Positions 15,117 to 22,533 of a stretch of DNA of 22,533 nucleotides are shown piece after piece (position 1 is the stretch's first letter; each line of letters starts with the position of its first letter). Origin of the DNA: Acidimicrobiales bacterium (GTDB taxonomy: Bacteria > Actinomycetota > Acidimicrobiia > Acidimicrobiales > Ilumatobacteraceae). Location of the stretch: NCBI GenBank assembly GCA_030830415.1, contig JAURNB010000043.1:1-22533 (forward strand), in the 5' to 3' direction. The position numbers and the translations under genes are program-made. Under the pieces are notes generated by a model. That model saw only the letters and a program-made list of their open reading frames with translations, did no database searches and was not told the origin of the DNA.

Positions 15117-16247
15117 ATGACTTCTTCAATTGTGAAGCGTGTAGTGATTTGTGGCGGAGGAACTAGCGGGCACGTACTTCCAGCGGTAGCCATTGCTGAG
15201 ATGCTCGAAGATGAAGGGCTGAATCCGAGAGATATTCATTTCATCGGAACTCAGCGCGGTATTGATGAAAACATCCTTTCGCAAACGCTGTATCCGTTCA
15301 CATTGCTCAATGTCATTGGCGCCAAGCATCAACTCACACCCCGCGCAGTGCTTCATAATGTACGCATGTTGTTGCTGATGCGTCGAGCAACCCGAGACGC
15401 TTGCAATGTGATGCGCGATTTTGCGCCACATGTAGTGGTGTCGGTGGGAGGTTACGGAAGTTTGGCGCCGATGCAGGCAGCTCAGAAAATGGGCATACCT
15501 ACAGTGGTGGTGTCATACGACTCGCAACCGGGGCTCGCAACGAAGCGTCAGGCACGCAATGCAAACGTGGTGACGAAATCGCACCCGCATTCGCCGCTGA
15601 GCAATGCAGTGTTGGTGGGAGCCCCTATTCGGCGCCATTTACGGCTTGCTGGGAAAAACGAGATGAACTCTTCGGTCAAAGATGCTGCACGTGTAGCTCT
15701 TGGTATACCGCTCAACAAATTTGTCGTGGTCGTGATGGGTGGGTCGCTCGGTTCAGCACTGCTGAATGACGTGACTGCTCAACTGCAAGTTTCTGAACAA
15801 TTGAAGTCTGTTTTTTGGTATCACATTGCGGGTAATCGATACCTCGAGAATGAGATGCAGCAAAAAATGCCGAACTGCATTCAAGTGGGTTACGAAACAC
15901 GCATTCAAGAGGTCTATCAAGCAGCCGACCTTGTCGTTTCGCGTGCAGGGGCCAGCACCATTGGTGAAATTTCCACATTGGGTGTTGCAAGCATCTTGGT
16001 TCCATGGGCAGGAGCAGCAGATAACCATCAGGAACAAAATGCTCGCTTGCTCTCCGAAGTGGGTGCGGCAGTGCTCATCACTGAAGAAGGCTTTACTGCG
16101 CAAAAAGCTGAGGAAGTTATTTTTGAGCTTGTACAGCGTCCGGAAAAACTTGCAGAGTTGCGGAAAAATGCATATTTGGCGGGGGAATTAAATCGTCGGG
16201 CGGAACTGGGCTCGCTCATTGCTACCGTCGCACGTGCATCTGAATAA
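15117..16247 (+). CDS. murG: UDP-GlcNAc:lipid I N-acetylglucosaminyltransferase MurG
   Basis: A 376-residue GT-B glycosyltransferase. The N-terminal glycine-rich loop reads GGGTSGHVLPA (usually GGTGGH, one Gly replaced by Ser), the hinge region has VVVMGGSLGS, and the UDP-GlcNAc site has SRAGASTIGEI followed by PWAGAADNHQEQNA. It converts lipid I to lipid II on the inner membrane face. A 16-nt gap separates it from the murC-murB fusion gene. Confidence 0.96.
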   Translation: MTSSIVKRVVICGGGTSGHVLPAVAIAEMLEDEGLNPRDIHFIGTQRGIDENILSQTLYPFTLLNVIGAKHQLTPRAVLHNVRMLLLMRRATRDACNVMRDFAPHVVVSVGGYGSLAPMQAAQKMGIPTVVVSYDSQPGLATKRQARNANVVTKSHPHSPLSNAVLVGAPIRRHLRLAGKNEMNSSVKDAARVALGIPLNKFVVVVMGGSLGSALLNDVTAQLQVSEQLKSVFWYHIAGNRYLENEMQQKMPNCIQVGYETRIQEVYQAADLVVSRAGASTIGEISTLGVASILVPWAGAADNHQEQNARLLSEVGAAVLITEEGFTAQKAEEVIFELVQRPEKLAELRKNAYLAGELNRRAELGSLIATVARASE

Positions 16248-16263
16248 GGCAATTCATTTTTTT

Positions 16264-18756
16264 ATGTCCTCATCACACAGCAACTCACCTCATTCAAAGA
16301 ATAGAGATGTCTTTGAATTGAGTGCTACACAACGTTTGCATGTTGTTGGCATTGGTGGCCCTGGTATGAGTGCACTTGCGCGGGCTCTTGTTGCAATGGG
16401 TCACCGTGTTTCAGGCAGCGACATTCGCTCGAGCGAGAACATTGTGCAACTCAAAGAATTGGGTATTGATATTTCCATTGGTCACAACGAAGACCTTGTT
16501 ATTGGTTGTGATGCTGTGTGTGCGTCGAGTGGGGTGCCGAAAGACAACATTGAAATGGCTGCTGCGCGGCGTGCGGGTATTCCAGCATTGTCTCGTGCTG
16601 AAATGCTGGCTGCCGTGTGTGCATCGGGAACGGGTATAGGAGTTGCAGGTACTCACGGGAAAACCACAACAACCACTTTGGTGTCGCTGATGTTGGGCGG
16701 AGCTGAAGGCAATTGCGGTTTCGTCGTGGGTGGTGATGCTCCTGGTCTGCAGACAAATGGTGCATGGTCGCCGACGGGGCTCTTTGTGGTGGAAGCCGAT
16801 GAGAGTGACGGCACGCACGAAGTTCTGCCTTTGCGCGGGGCCGTCATCACCAATATCGATACCGATCATCTCGATCACTTTGGAAACTTTGAAAACATTG
16901 TCAATAGTTTCTCGCGTTTCGCTCAGAATGTAGATGGCCCAATTGCTCTCTGTGTTGACGATGTTGAACTAAAGAAGATCAGTGACCACTTGACATCCGC
17001 TGGTCACGAGGTCTTGACATACGGCATCTTGAGTAGCGATGCGAATGTTGGCCTATCTGCCACTCAAATTGAAGCGACGGCTTCTGGCATGACATTTACC
17101 GTCAACATTGCTACCGATGTCTTGAACGAATACCAAGGCGAACGTCGCTTTCCCGTCACCCTCAAAGCGCGTGGAATGCATAATGTGCTGAACGCTTTAG
17201 GAGCGCTCGCCATAGCGTTGCGTTTTGGTGCAACTCAAGAAGTAGTTACTCAAGTGCTCGCCGAATTCCAGGGTGTTGCACGGCGCTTCGATGTTCGTAG
17301 CGAAGAAGATGACATCACATTAATTGACGATTATGCACATCTTCCGACAGAGATAGCAGCTGTCGTGGGCGCTGCTCAAGGAATGATTGCTGGTCGTGGT
17401 CAAACATCGCGTCCCAACAGGTTGGTGTATGTTTTCCAGCCCAACAGGTTTAACCGCATGGCACTCATTTCCCATGAATACGCACATGCATTTACTGGGG
17501 CCGATGTTGTCGTCATCACCGATATCTACGCTTCGGGTACCGCTTTCATCGAGGGAGTCTCAGGCAAGTTGGTAGTCGATGCAGTGCGTGCGGCGTACCC
17601 ACACCTTCAAGTTGATTGGGTGCCAAAGCGCAGCGATTTGGCAACGCACTTGGCAAACATGTTGCGCGCCGGTGATGTTTGTATTTCAAGTGGCTGTGGC
17701 GATATTGAAACCTTGCCTGCAGAAATCGCTTCTGAACGTCAATTAAGGCAATGTGCCGAAGAGCTCAGAGGTGCACAACTAGAAGTGCAGGAAAACTTTT
17801 CGATGGCTGCACGAACCACTTACAAAGTAGGTGGGTCTGCCCGATTGTTTGTGGAAGTGGTGTCGCAAGATCAACTCATTGCTGTTGCTGCTATTTGCTC
17901 ACGCCGGCCCACTATGCCTGTTGTTGTATTGGGCCGTGGAAGCAATACGTTGGTCTCCGATGCGGGGTTTCAAGGTCTTTGTGTTTCACTCGGCGATTTT
18001 GGTCAAAGCATCACGCTTGAAGAGTCCGCGCAAGAAGAGAGCAGCGTGAGCGTTGTCTTCTCGGGCGCAACACCTTTACCAATAGCTGCTCGACAATTAA
18101 GTGCCTTAGGTTTTACTGGTTTCGAGTGGGCTGTAGGAGTGCCGGGTTCTGTAGGTGGGGCAGTACGCATGAACGCAGGGGGTCATGGTGCAGATATTGC
18201 CGCATCATTGCATTCGGCATATGTGGTCTCTTTGTCGTCGGGTTGCCATGGTTGGGTTTCTGTGAACGAACTTGGTTTACGGTTTCGCGGTTCCGCGCTC
18301 GGCAATCAACATGTAGTCACATGGGCGAAAGTTGTGCTCGAGAAAAGCACACCAGGCTGTGGTGATGCACTCATCACCGAGATTGTGAAGTGGCGTCGCG
18401 ATCATCAACCAGGTGGCCAAAATGCAGGATCAGTGTTCATTAACCCCAACGACGGAGCCATTTCTGCTGGTGCACTCATCGACCAAGCCGGGCTTCGTGG
18501 TTATCGGCTAGGAACTGCATGCGTGAGTGAAAAGCATGCGAACTTCATTCAAAGCGATGCCGGTGGCACGAGTGCCGACGTGGTGAAGCTCATGAATATG
18601 GTGCAACAGCAGGTGCTTCGTCTCACTGGGGTGAATTTGCGCAGCGAAATTCGTTTACTTGGCTTTGCTCCAGGTGAAGCTCTCGCAATTGACGCAGAAA
18701 ACTCCTTAGATAGTGAGAAACTAGAGGCGCATCTCTGTTCAAAAAACCCAAAGTGA
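16264..18756 (+). CDS. murC-murB: Fused MurC (UDP-MurNAc--L-alanine ligase) and MurB (UDP-enolpyruvoyl-GlcNAc reductase)
   Basis: A single 830-residue frame joining two consecutive enzymes. Residues about 20-490 are MurC: VVGIGGPGMSALARAL, SGSDIR, the ATP site GTHGKTTTTT from 129, DDYAHLPTE, and the closing SSGCGDIETLP. Residues about 505-825 are MurB: MAARTTYKVGGSARLF from 514, the FAD-binding VVLGRGSNTLVSD, VGVPGSVGGAVRMNAGGHG, and N720-AGS723-VF with the proton-donor serine. The linker is only about 15-20 residues. MurB reduces UDP-GlcNAc-enolpyruvate with NADPH to UDP-MurNAc, which MurC ligates to L-Ala, so the fusion links adjacent steps. ATG 16264 is preferred; an in-frame TTG at 16219 would overlap murG. 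No stop or frame change occurs at the junction. Confidence 0.95.
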   Translation: MSSSHSNSPHSKNRDVFELSATQRLHVVGIGGPGMSALARALVAMGHRVSGSDIRSSENIVQLKELGIDISIGHNEDLVIGCDAVCASSGVPKDNIEMAAARRAGIPALSRAEMLAAVCASGTGIGVAGTHGKTTTTTLVSLMLGGAEGNCGFVVGGDAPGLQTNGAWSPTGLFVVEADESDGTHEVLPLRGAVITNIDTDHLDHFGNFENIVNSFSRFAQNVDGPIALCVDDVELKKISDHLTSAGHEVLTYGILSSDANVGLSATQIEATASGMTFTVNIATDVLNEYQGERRFPVTLKARGMHNVLNALGALAIALRFGATQEVVTQVLAEFQGVARRFDVRSEEDDITLIDDYAHLPTEIAAVVGAAQGMIAGRGQTSRPNRLVYVFQPNRFNRMALISHEYAHAFTGADVVVITDIYASGTAFIEGVSGKLVVDAVRAAYPHLQVDWVPKRSDLATHLANMLRAGDVCISSGCGDIETLPAEIASERQLRQCAEELRGAQLEVQENFSMAARTTYKVGGSARLFVEVVSQDQLIAVAAICSRRPTMPVVVLGRGSNTLVSDAGFQGLCVSLGDFGQSITLEESAQEESSVSVVFSGATPLPIAARQLSALGFTGFEWAVGVPGSVGGAVRMNAGGHGADIAASLHSAYVVSLSSGCHGWVSVNELGLRFRGSALGNQHVVTWAKVVLEKSTPGCGDALITEIVKWRRDHQPGGQNAGSVFINPNDGAISAGALIDQAGLRGYRLGTACVSEKHANFIQSDAGGTSADVVKLMNMVQQQVLRLTGVNLRSEIRLLGFAPGEALAIDAENSLDSEKLEAHLCSKNPK

Positions 18757-18763
18757 CCCTCTC

Positions 18764-19816
18764 ATGACAACTCCCTCACACGATGATGAAACTCAAGAGT
18801 TGCCGTCGGGGGAGTCGGTTCATGTCACCGGAGAAACTCCAGTCGTACGATCTCTCGACGATGTTCCAGTTGAGGTACTTGAAGAACTCACTGAAGCTTT
18901 TGAGGGGATCTCTATTGTCGACGAAGATGGCCCTGAGTTTTTTGAAGGCCATGTACTAGGTGGCTACGACATTGTCTCAGATGACGACCTCACACACGCC
19001 CGACGTCCGCCACTCGTTATTGAAGACAATGAGTTCACTCAGCCCTTAGAGCGAGCAGGCGATGGACAGCCGCACCGCCGATTCCGACTGCGTCGCATTG
19101 AAGTGCGTCGTGAAGAGGGAAAGCGTCGCTTGCGTGTGGTGCTATATGTGTTGGTGCCAGTGCTGGTGCTTGCCATAGCGGTTCCTGTTTTGAACTCACC
19201 CTTGTTCGGTGTGCGCACGGTCACTGTGCAGGGTGCAAAATACCTATCGCCTGAAGTTTTGGCGAAAGCCACGGCGCAAGTGAAGGGCAAGTCCATCATC
19301 TTTGGCGACTTGCACGCTGCAGAACTCACCTTGCGAGCCGACCCCTGGGTACGTGATGCAAATGTGAGTAAGCACTTTCCTTCTTCGGCGGTCATCGACA
19401 TCGACGAGCGCCAGCCGGTTGCTTGGTTTTTGGGTAGCGATAACCAGTCACGCGTCTTAGACGTTGAAGGGCATGTCATCTCGGTACAGACGGGCCAGCC
19501 CACGCAGTACATGCAAATCACTGGAGTCGGCGACGCTCTCCTTGCAGGGGCGAAAGCCAATGAGGTGTATACGGCTGCGGCACAACTCTCAGCGTCATTA
19601 CCTGAAGAAATCCAAAAGACGGTCTTAAATGTTGGGGTTGCCAATAACACTGAGCTGCTCATGACCCTGCGAACAGGAACCGTGGTGATCTTTGGTCAGC
19701 CAAGTGATTTGCGGGCAAAACTCGTGTCTTTGGTGCTGGTTTTGCGTCGGCAAGACCCGAAAAATCTGCGCAGCATCGACCTTTCAAGTGGCGACCCTAT
19801 TTTTGCTCAGAAATAA
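18764..19816 (+). CDS. ftsQ: Cell division protein FtsQ
   Basis: A 350-residue bitopic protein with an unusually long, acidic cytoplasmic N-terminus: residues 1-100 carry many Asp and Glu, then a basic stretch at 104-123, a transmembrane segment at about 124-143, the POTRA domain from about 148 to 218 (GVRTVTVQGAKYLSPE through DIDERQPVAWF), and the FtsQ/DivIB beta domain. It connects the divisome with FtsL and the synthases. It starts 7 nt after murC-murB. Confidence 0.93.
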   Translation: MTTPSHDDETQELPSGESVHVTGETPVVRSLDDVPVEVLEELTEAFEGISIVDEDGPEFFEGHVLGGYDIVSDDDLTHARRPPLVIEDNEFTQPLERAGDGQPHRRFRLRRIEVRREEGKRRLRVVLYVLVPVLVLAIAVPVLNSPLFGVRTVTVQGAKYLSPEVLAKATAQVKGKSIIFGDLHAAELTLRADPWVRDANVSKHFPSSAVIDIDERQPVAWFLGSDNQSRVLDVEGHVISVQTGQPTQYMQITGVGDALLAGAKANEVYTAAAQLSASLPEEIQKTVLNVGVANNTELLMTLRTGTVVIFGQPSDLRAKLVSLVLVLRRQDPKNLRSIDLSSGDPIFAQK

Positions 19817-19917
19817 ATAATGAGAAATACCGCTTTATTGGGTGGAAATCCCACAGTTGAGCCTTCCCACGTGGAAACATAAGAACAACATTTCCTATCT
19901 CTCGGAGGTCATGGCCC
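19817..19917 (+). promoter_or_regulatory. ftsQ-ftsZ intergenic region, possible ftsZ promoter
   Basis: This 101-nt gap is one of the larger in the cluster. It holds a strong ribosome binding site (GGAGG at 19904-19908, 9 nt before the ftsZ ATG), a weak 4-bp hairpin GTGG/CCAC around 19842-19854, an 8-bp palindrome CCACGTGG around 19868, and a 20-codon ATG-initiated frame at 19820-19882. TTGAGC at 19857 with TAAGAA at 19880 (17-bp spacer) is a poor promoter match. A dedicated ftsZ promoter is common here in Actinobacteria, but the sequence does not prove one. Confidence 0.35.
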
Positions 19918-21009
19918 ATGGCCGGAGCACCCCAAAATTATCTAGCAGTGATGAAAGTCGTCGGAGTCGGCGGTGGTGGAGTCAATGCCGTCAACCGCAT
20001 GATCGATGCCGGTCTCAAAGGCGTTGAATTTGTCGCGGTCAATACCGATGCGCAAGCGCTGCTCATGTCCGACGCCGACGTCAAACTCGACATTGGTCGC
20101 GATCTCACACGAGGTCTCGGAGCCGGTAGTGACCCCGAAGTGGGTCAAGCTGCTGCAGAGTCGCATCGCGCTGAAATTGAAGAGATGATGGCCGGCGCCG
20201 ACATGGTGTTCATTACCGCAGGAGAAGGTGGCGGTACAGGAACTGGCGCTGCTCCAGTCATCGCAGAAATTGCACGCTCACTTGGTGCACTCACCATTGG
20301 TGTTGTCACACGCCCATTTGGCTTTGAAGGTCGTCGTCGTTCAACACAAGCTGAAAATGGCATTGCCAAGCTCAAGGAAAAAGTAGACACGCTCATCGTT
20401 ATCCCAAACGATCGACTGCTGAGTGTTGCTAACGATAAAACGTCAGCAATCAATGCTTTCAAAATGGCAGACGACATTTTGTTGAACGGTGTAGCTGGCA
20501 TTACGAGCCTCATCACCACACCTGGCCTCATTAACACCGACTTTGCCGACGTCAAGATGATTTTGGCTAATGCCGGAACTGCATTGTTGGGTATCGGCCA
20601 TGCAAGTGGCGACAACCGTGCGGTGACTGCTGCAAAAGCAGCTATCACCAGCCCGCTTCTTGAAGCTCAAATCGATGGCGCCCGTGGAATTTTGCTCAAC
20701 ATCGCTGGTCCTTCAAGTATGGGTCTGTTCGAGATGAACGCTGCAGCAGAAGTAGTTCATGCTGTTGCTCATCCCGATGCAAACATCATCTTCGGTACCG
20801 TGATCGACGACGAACTTGGCGACGAGGTGCGAGTCACCGTTATTGCAGCTGGGTTCGAGCGCTGGGACGGCAACGATAAGCGCGCACCATTGCGTGCGGT
20901 CGACTCTCGTCCGGCTTCTAGCTCATCACCACGCAGTGTGTTCGCTTCAGATCCACTCGACACAAGTGGCGATGACGACGAATTCGATGTGCCTTCCTTT
21001 TTGAAATAA
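19918..21009 (+). CDS. ftsZ: Tubulin-like cell division GTPase FtsZ
   Basis: A 363-residue FtsZ. The N-terminal VVGVGGGGVNAVNRMI loop, the tubulin signature GGGTGTG at 104-110 and the T7 synergy loop NTDFADVK (N206-K213, catalytic D208/D211) are intact. After residue 315 comes a short Ser/Arg-rich linker and the acidic C-terminal tail DDDEFDVPSFLK, the actinobacterial peptide that binds SepF and other partners. It polymerises into the Z ring. ATG 19918 is preferred over an out-of-frame ATG at 19911 because it lies 9 nt from GGAGG and gives the complete N-terminus. yggS begins 14 nt after the stop. Confidence 0.98.
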   Translation: MAGAPQNYLAVMKVVGVGGGGVNAVNRMIDAGLKGVEFVAVNTDAQALLMSDADVKLDIGRDLTRGLGAGSDPEVGQAAAESHRAEIEEMMAGADMVFITAGEGGGTGTGAAPVIAEIARSLGALTIGVVTRPFGFEGRRRSTQAENGIAKLKEKVDTLIVIPNDRLLSVANDKTSAINAFKMADDILLNGVAGITSLITTPGLINTDFADVKMILANAGTALLGIGHASGDNRAVTAAKAAITSPLLEAQIDGARGILLNIAGPSSMGLFEMNAAAEVVHAVAHPDANIIFGTVIDDELGDEVRVTVIAAGFERWDGNDKRAPLRAVDSRPASSSSPRSVFASDPLDTSGDDDEFDVPSFLK

Positions 21010-21023
21010 CTTTGCAGTAGCTC

Positions 21024-21716
21024 TTGTCCAGCGCCGCTTCATCTTTTTCTCAACAACAAGTCATTCACAACGTGGGTGTTGTGCGTTCGGTTATCTCAGA
21101 CATCTGCGGTGACGCAGCAAACTCGGTGCAACTTATTGCAGTCACCAAGAATTTTGGGCCACAAGCCTGGGACTGGGCAAGGGATGCTGGCTGCGATGCA
21201 GTAGGCGAGAACTATGCGCAGGAAGCAGTAGCGAAGGCAAGAGACGCCGACACGGTCAATCGTTTGCCCCTGCATTTCATTGGTCATTTACAGTCAAACA
21301 AGCTGAGCGCGTTGTACGGAACAGTGCATACCTGGCAGACCATCGACAGGGAATCTCTCATCTTGGGCCTCGCAAAGTTGTTTGCCGCCCACGGCGGAGA
21401 TGCACCCTCAGTTCTTTTGCAGGTCAATATTGCTGATGAGGCACAGAAATCGGGCTGCCACCCACGTGATGTAGAGAAGTTGGTGGAACTGGCGCTCTCA
21501 AATCACTTGAATGTGGGTGGGCTCATGGTGATGGGTCCAACAAATGCAGACCCCACAGTGACGCGACAGACCTTTCGTGAGGCACGCAAAATGTGTAATG
21601 AATTGGGTCTTTTAGAGTGCTCAGCGGGAATGTCGCACGACTATCGCATCGCCCTCGAAGAGGGAGCAACCATGATTCGTGTCGGATCTGCAATATTCGG
21701 TGAACGTCCCCAATAG
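21024..21716 (+). CDS. yggS: YggS-family pyridoxal phosphate homeostasis protein (PLPBP)
   Basis: A 230-residue fold-III PLP-binding protein. The PLP lysine is K42 in LIAVTKNF, followed by VGENYAQEA, HFIGHLQSNK at 84-93, the MVMGPTN segment and SAGMSHDY, plus the phosphate-binding IRVGSAIFG at the C-terminus. The family maintains PLP balance without a known catalytic activity. The start is most likely TTG 21024, which gives the usual 30-40 residues before the PLP lysine; GTG 21072 would truncate the first helix. The usual neighbour pgeF is missing between ftsZ and this gene. sepF follows 22 nt downstream. Confidence 0.94.
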   Translation: MSSAASSFSQQQVIHNVGVVRSVISDICGDAANSVQLIAVTKNFGPQAWDWARDAGCDAVGENYAQEAVAKARDADTVNRLPLHFIGHLQSNKLSALYGTVHTWQTIDRESLILGLAKLFAAHGGDAPSVLLQVNIADEAQKSGCHPRDVEKLVELALSNHLNVGGLMVMGPTNADPTVTRQTFREARKMCNELGLLECSAGMSHDYRIALEEGATMIRVGSAIFGERPQ

Positions 21717-21738
21717 AGAACGTCATGTCGTATAACCT

Positions 21739-22278
21739 ATGGACATGTCGATGTGGAGACGCGCTATGGATTATCTCGGTCTAGGGGCCGATGAAAATTA
21801 TGACGACTATGACCAGTCAATGGAGATAGACCGTCCCCAACGCAATGTGCGCTCAGGTTATGGCGTCGATCCTTCTGGTCGCATGCCTCGTCAACGCATG
21901 GAACCTGAATACGACGACCACAGTGGAGCAATTCCGCAAGACACCGGCGGCTACCGCCGTGGTATCGACGATTCTGGTTTGCAATTGCGTCCTGTTGGCT
22001 CACCACGTCAAAGTACAACTGTGCGGCCGTTGGCAGTGAGTGGAGCTGAGCCCGCAACGGTGAAGCCTTTGCGTTTTGAACAAGCAAAGGAAATTGCCGA
22101 TCGGTTTAAAGAAGGTCAGCCAGTCATCATGAATCTCGAGAGTTGCGATAAAGAAGTTGTTCGCCGACTCATCGACTTTGGAAGCGGTCTTTGCTACGCA
22201 ATGAACGGTTCGATGGAGCGAGTTGCGACCGATGTATTTTTGTTGAAGCCTCCTGCATCACGTTCGCAGTACGAGTAG
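21739..22278 (+). CDS. sepF: Cell division protein SepF
   Basis: A 179-residue SepF. An N-terminal amphipathic membrane-targeting helix (SMWRRAMDYLGLG) is followed by an acidic, disordered stretch of about 80 residues rich in Asp, Arg, Pro and Gly, and the SepF domain from about 108: VKPLRFEQAKEIADRF, VIMNLESCDKEVVRRLIDF, and SGLCYAMNGSMERV with FLLKPP at the end. It anchors FtsZ to the membrane in Actinobacteria, which lack FtsA. Three in-frame ATGs (21739, 21745, 21751) are possible; the family N-terminus fits 21745 or 21739. There is no clear Shine-Dalgarno, and TATAAC lies at 21731-21736. Confidence 0.95.
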   Translation: MDMSMWRRAMDYLGLGADENYDDYDQSMEIDRPQRNVRSGYGVDPSGRMPRQRMEPEYDDHSGAIPQDTGGYRRGIDDSGLQLRPVGSPRQSTTVRPLAVSGAEPATVKPLRFEQAKEIADRFKEGQPVIMNLESCDKEVVRRLIDFGSGLCYAMNGSMERVATDVFLLKPPASRSQYE

Positions 22279-22283
22279 TTTTT

Positions 22284-22533
22284 ATGCGTCAACTCTTGTG
22301 TCAATTGCTGAGCCTTTACGTGCTCGTGATTTTTCTCCGCATCGTTTTGTCGTGGTTTCCTATTAGATCAGGCGGAATGCTTTCCACCGTCAATCAATGG
22401 CTCTTTCGAGCAACTGAACCCCTCATGGGTCGTGCGCGCAGGATCATTCCACCTATGGGTGCATTCGATCTTTCTCCCATTGTGGTCATCTTGTTTTTGC
22501 AAATGGTCGTCGGCCGCCTCATATTGGGCTGCT
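22284..22533 (+). CDS. YggT family membrane protein (partial, runs off window)
   Basis: The first 83 codons from ATG 22284, 5 nt after the sepF stop. A first transmembrane segment (about 4-24, SLYVLVIFLRIVLSWFP) is followed by a loop with ATEPLMGRARRIIPPMGAFDLSPIV, the characteristic YggT signature, and a second transmembrane segment. YggT proteins are small integral membrane proteins of uncertain role that are commonly encoded next to sepF in Gram-positive division clusters. The C-terminus lies beyond the right edge. Confidence 0.9.
   Translation, partial: MRQLLCQLLSLYVLVIFLRIVLSWFPIRSGGMLSTVNQWLFRATEPLMGRARRIIPPMGAFDLSPIVVILFLQMVVGRLILGC

Noticed and set aside
19039..19662. 207-codon minus-strand frame inside ftsQ
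   Set aside because: Antisense to a clear FtsQ coding region, Ser/Thr/Arg-rich without family resemblance; an antisense shadow.
19911..19917. ATG at 19911 as the ftsZ start
   Set aside because: It is in a different frame from FtsZ and too close to GGAGG; the ATG at 19918 is in frame and well spaced.
20145..20648. 167-codon minus-strand frame inside ftsZ
   Set aside because: Antisense shadow of a strongly conserved gene, with no recognisable domain or ribosome site.

Overview
The window is a moderate-GC stretch of an actinobacterial chromosome dominated by a division and cell wall (dcw) cluster. The evidence for Actinomycetota is a DUF3040 membrane protein between dinB and the cluster, an FtsZ with an acidic tail ending in DVPSFLK, and sepF and yggT downstream of ftsZ. 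Gene content and protein style suggest an Acidimicrobiia-like lineage, but that class-level placement is an inference from memory, not from a search.

Layout. Positions 1-1574 are on the minus strand: a small two-helix membrane protein, an inositol-monophosphatase-family enzyme translationally coupled to it, and an OmpR-type response regulator cut by the window edge whose receiver lacks the usual phosphoacceptor Asp. From 1601 everything is on the plus strand. First comes an accessory block: DNA polymerase IV (dinB), a DUF3040 protein, an acyl-CoA dehydrogenase, a 79-residue unknown protein, an HNH endonuclease-like protein and a lipoate-ligase-like protein. A clear intrinsic terminator at 5898-5920 closes that block.

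From about 5980 the dcw cluster begins with a promoter embedded in a helically phased array of TGGKG repeats, which I read as the MraZ operator. The order is mraZ, rsmH (mraW), ftsL, ftsI, murE, mraY, murD, ftsW, murG, a fused murC-murB, ftsQ, ftsZ, yggS, sepF and yggT (cut by the right edge). Many junctions are 4-nt GTGA/ATGA overlaps, so the cluster is probably co-transcribed and translationally coupled. Together the genes make lipid II (MurB, MurC, MurD, MurE, MraY, MurG), polymerise and cross-link septal peptidoglycan (FtsW, FtsI) and build the Z ring (FtsZ, SepF, FtsQ, FtsL). MraZ presumably autoregulates the cluster.

Most notable: the six-copy 10-bp-phased TGGKG array around the mraZ promoter; a 23-bp uninterrupted RNA helix in the mraZ-rsmH gap that would bury both the ribosome binding site and GTG start of rsmH (in the position of the actinobacterial mraW RNA motif); the single-chain MurC-MurB protein; the absence of murF between murE and mraY and of pgeF after ftsZ; and the degenerate receiver domain. 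I saw no tRNA, rRNA, CRISPR array, insertion sequence or phage gene. No gene-free stretch exceeds 300 bases; the longest is 5848-6092.
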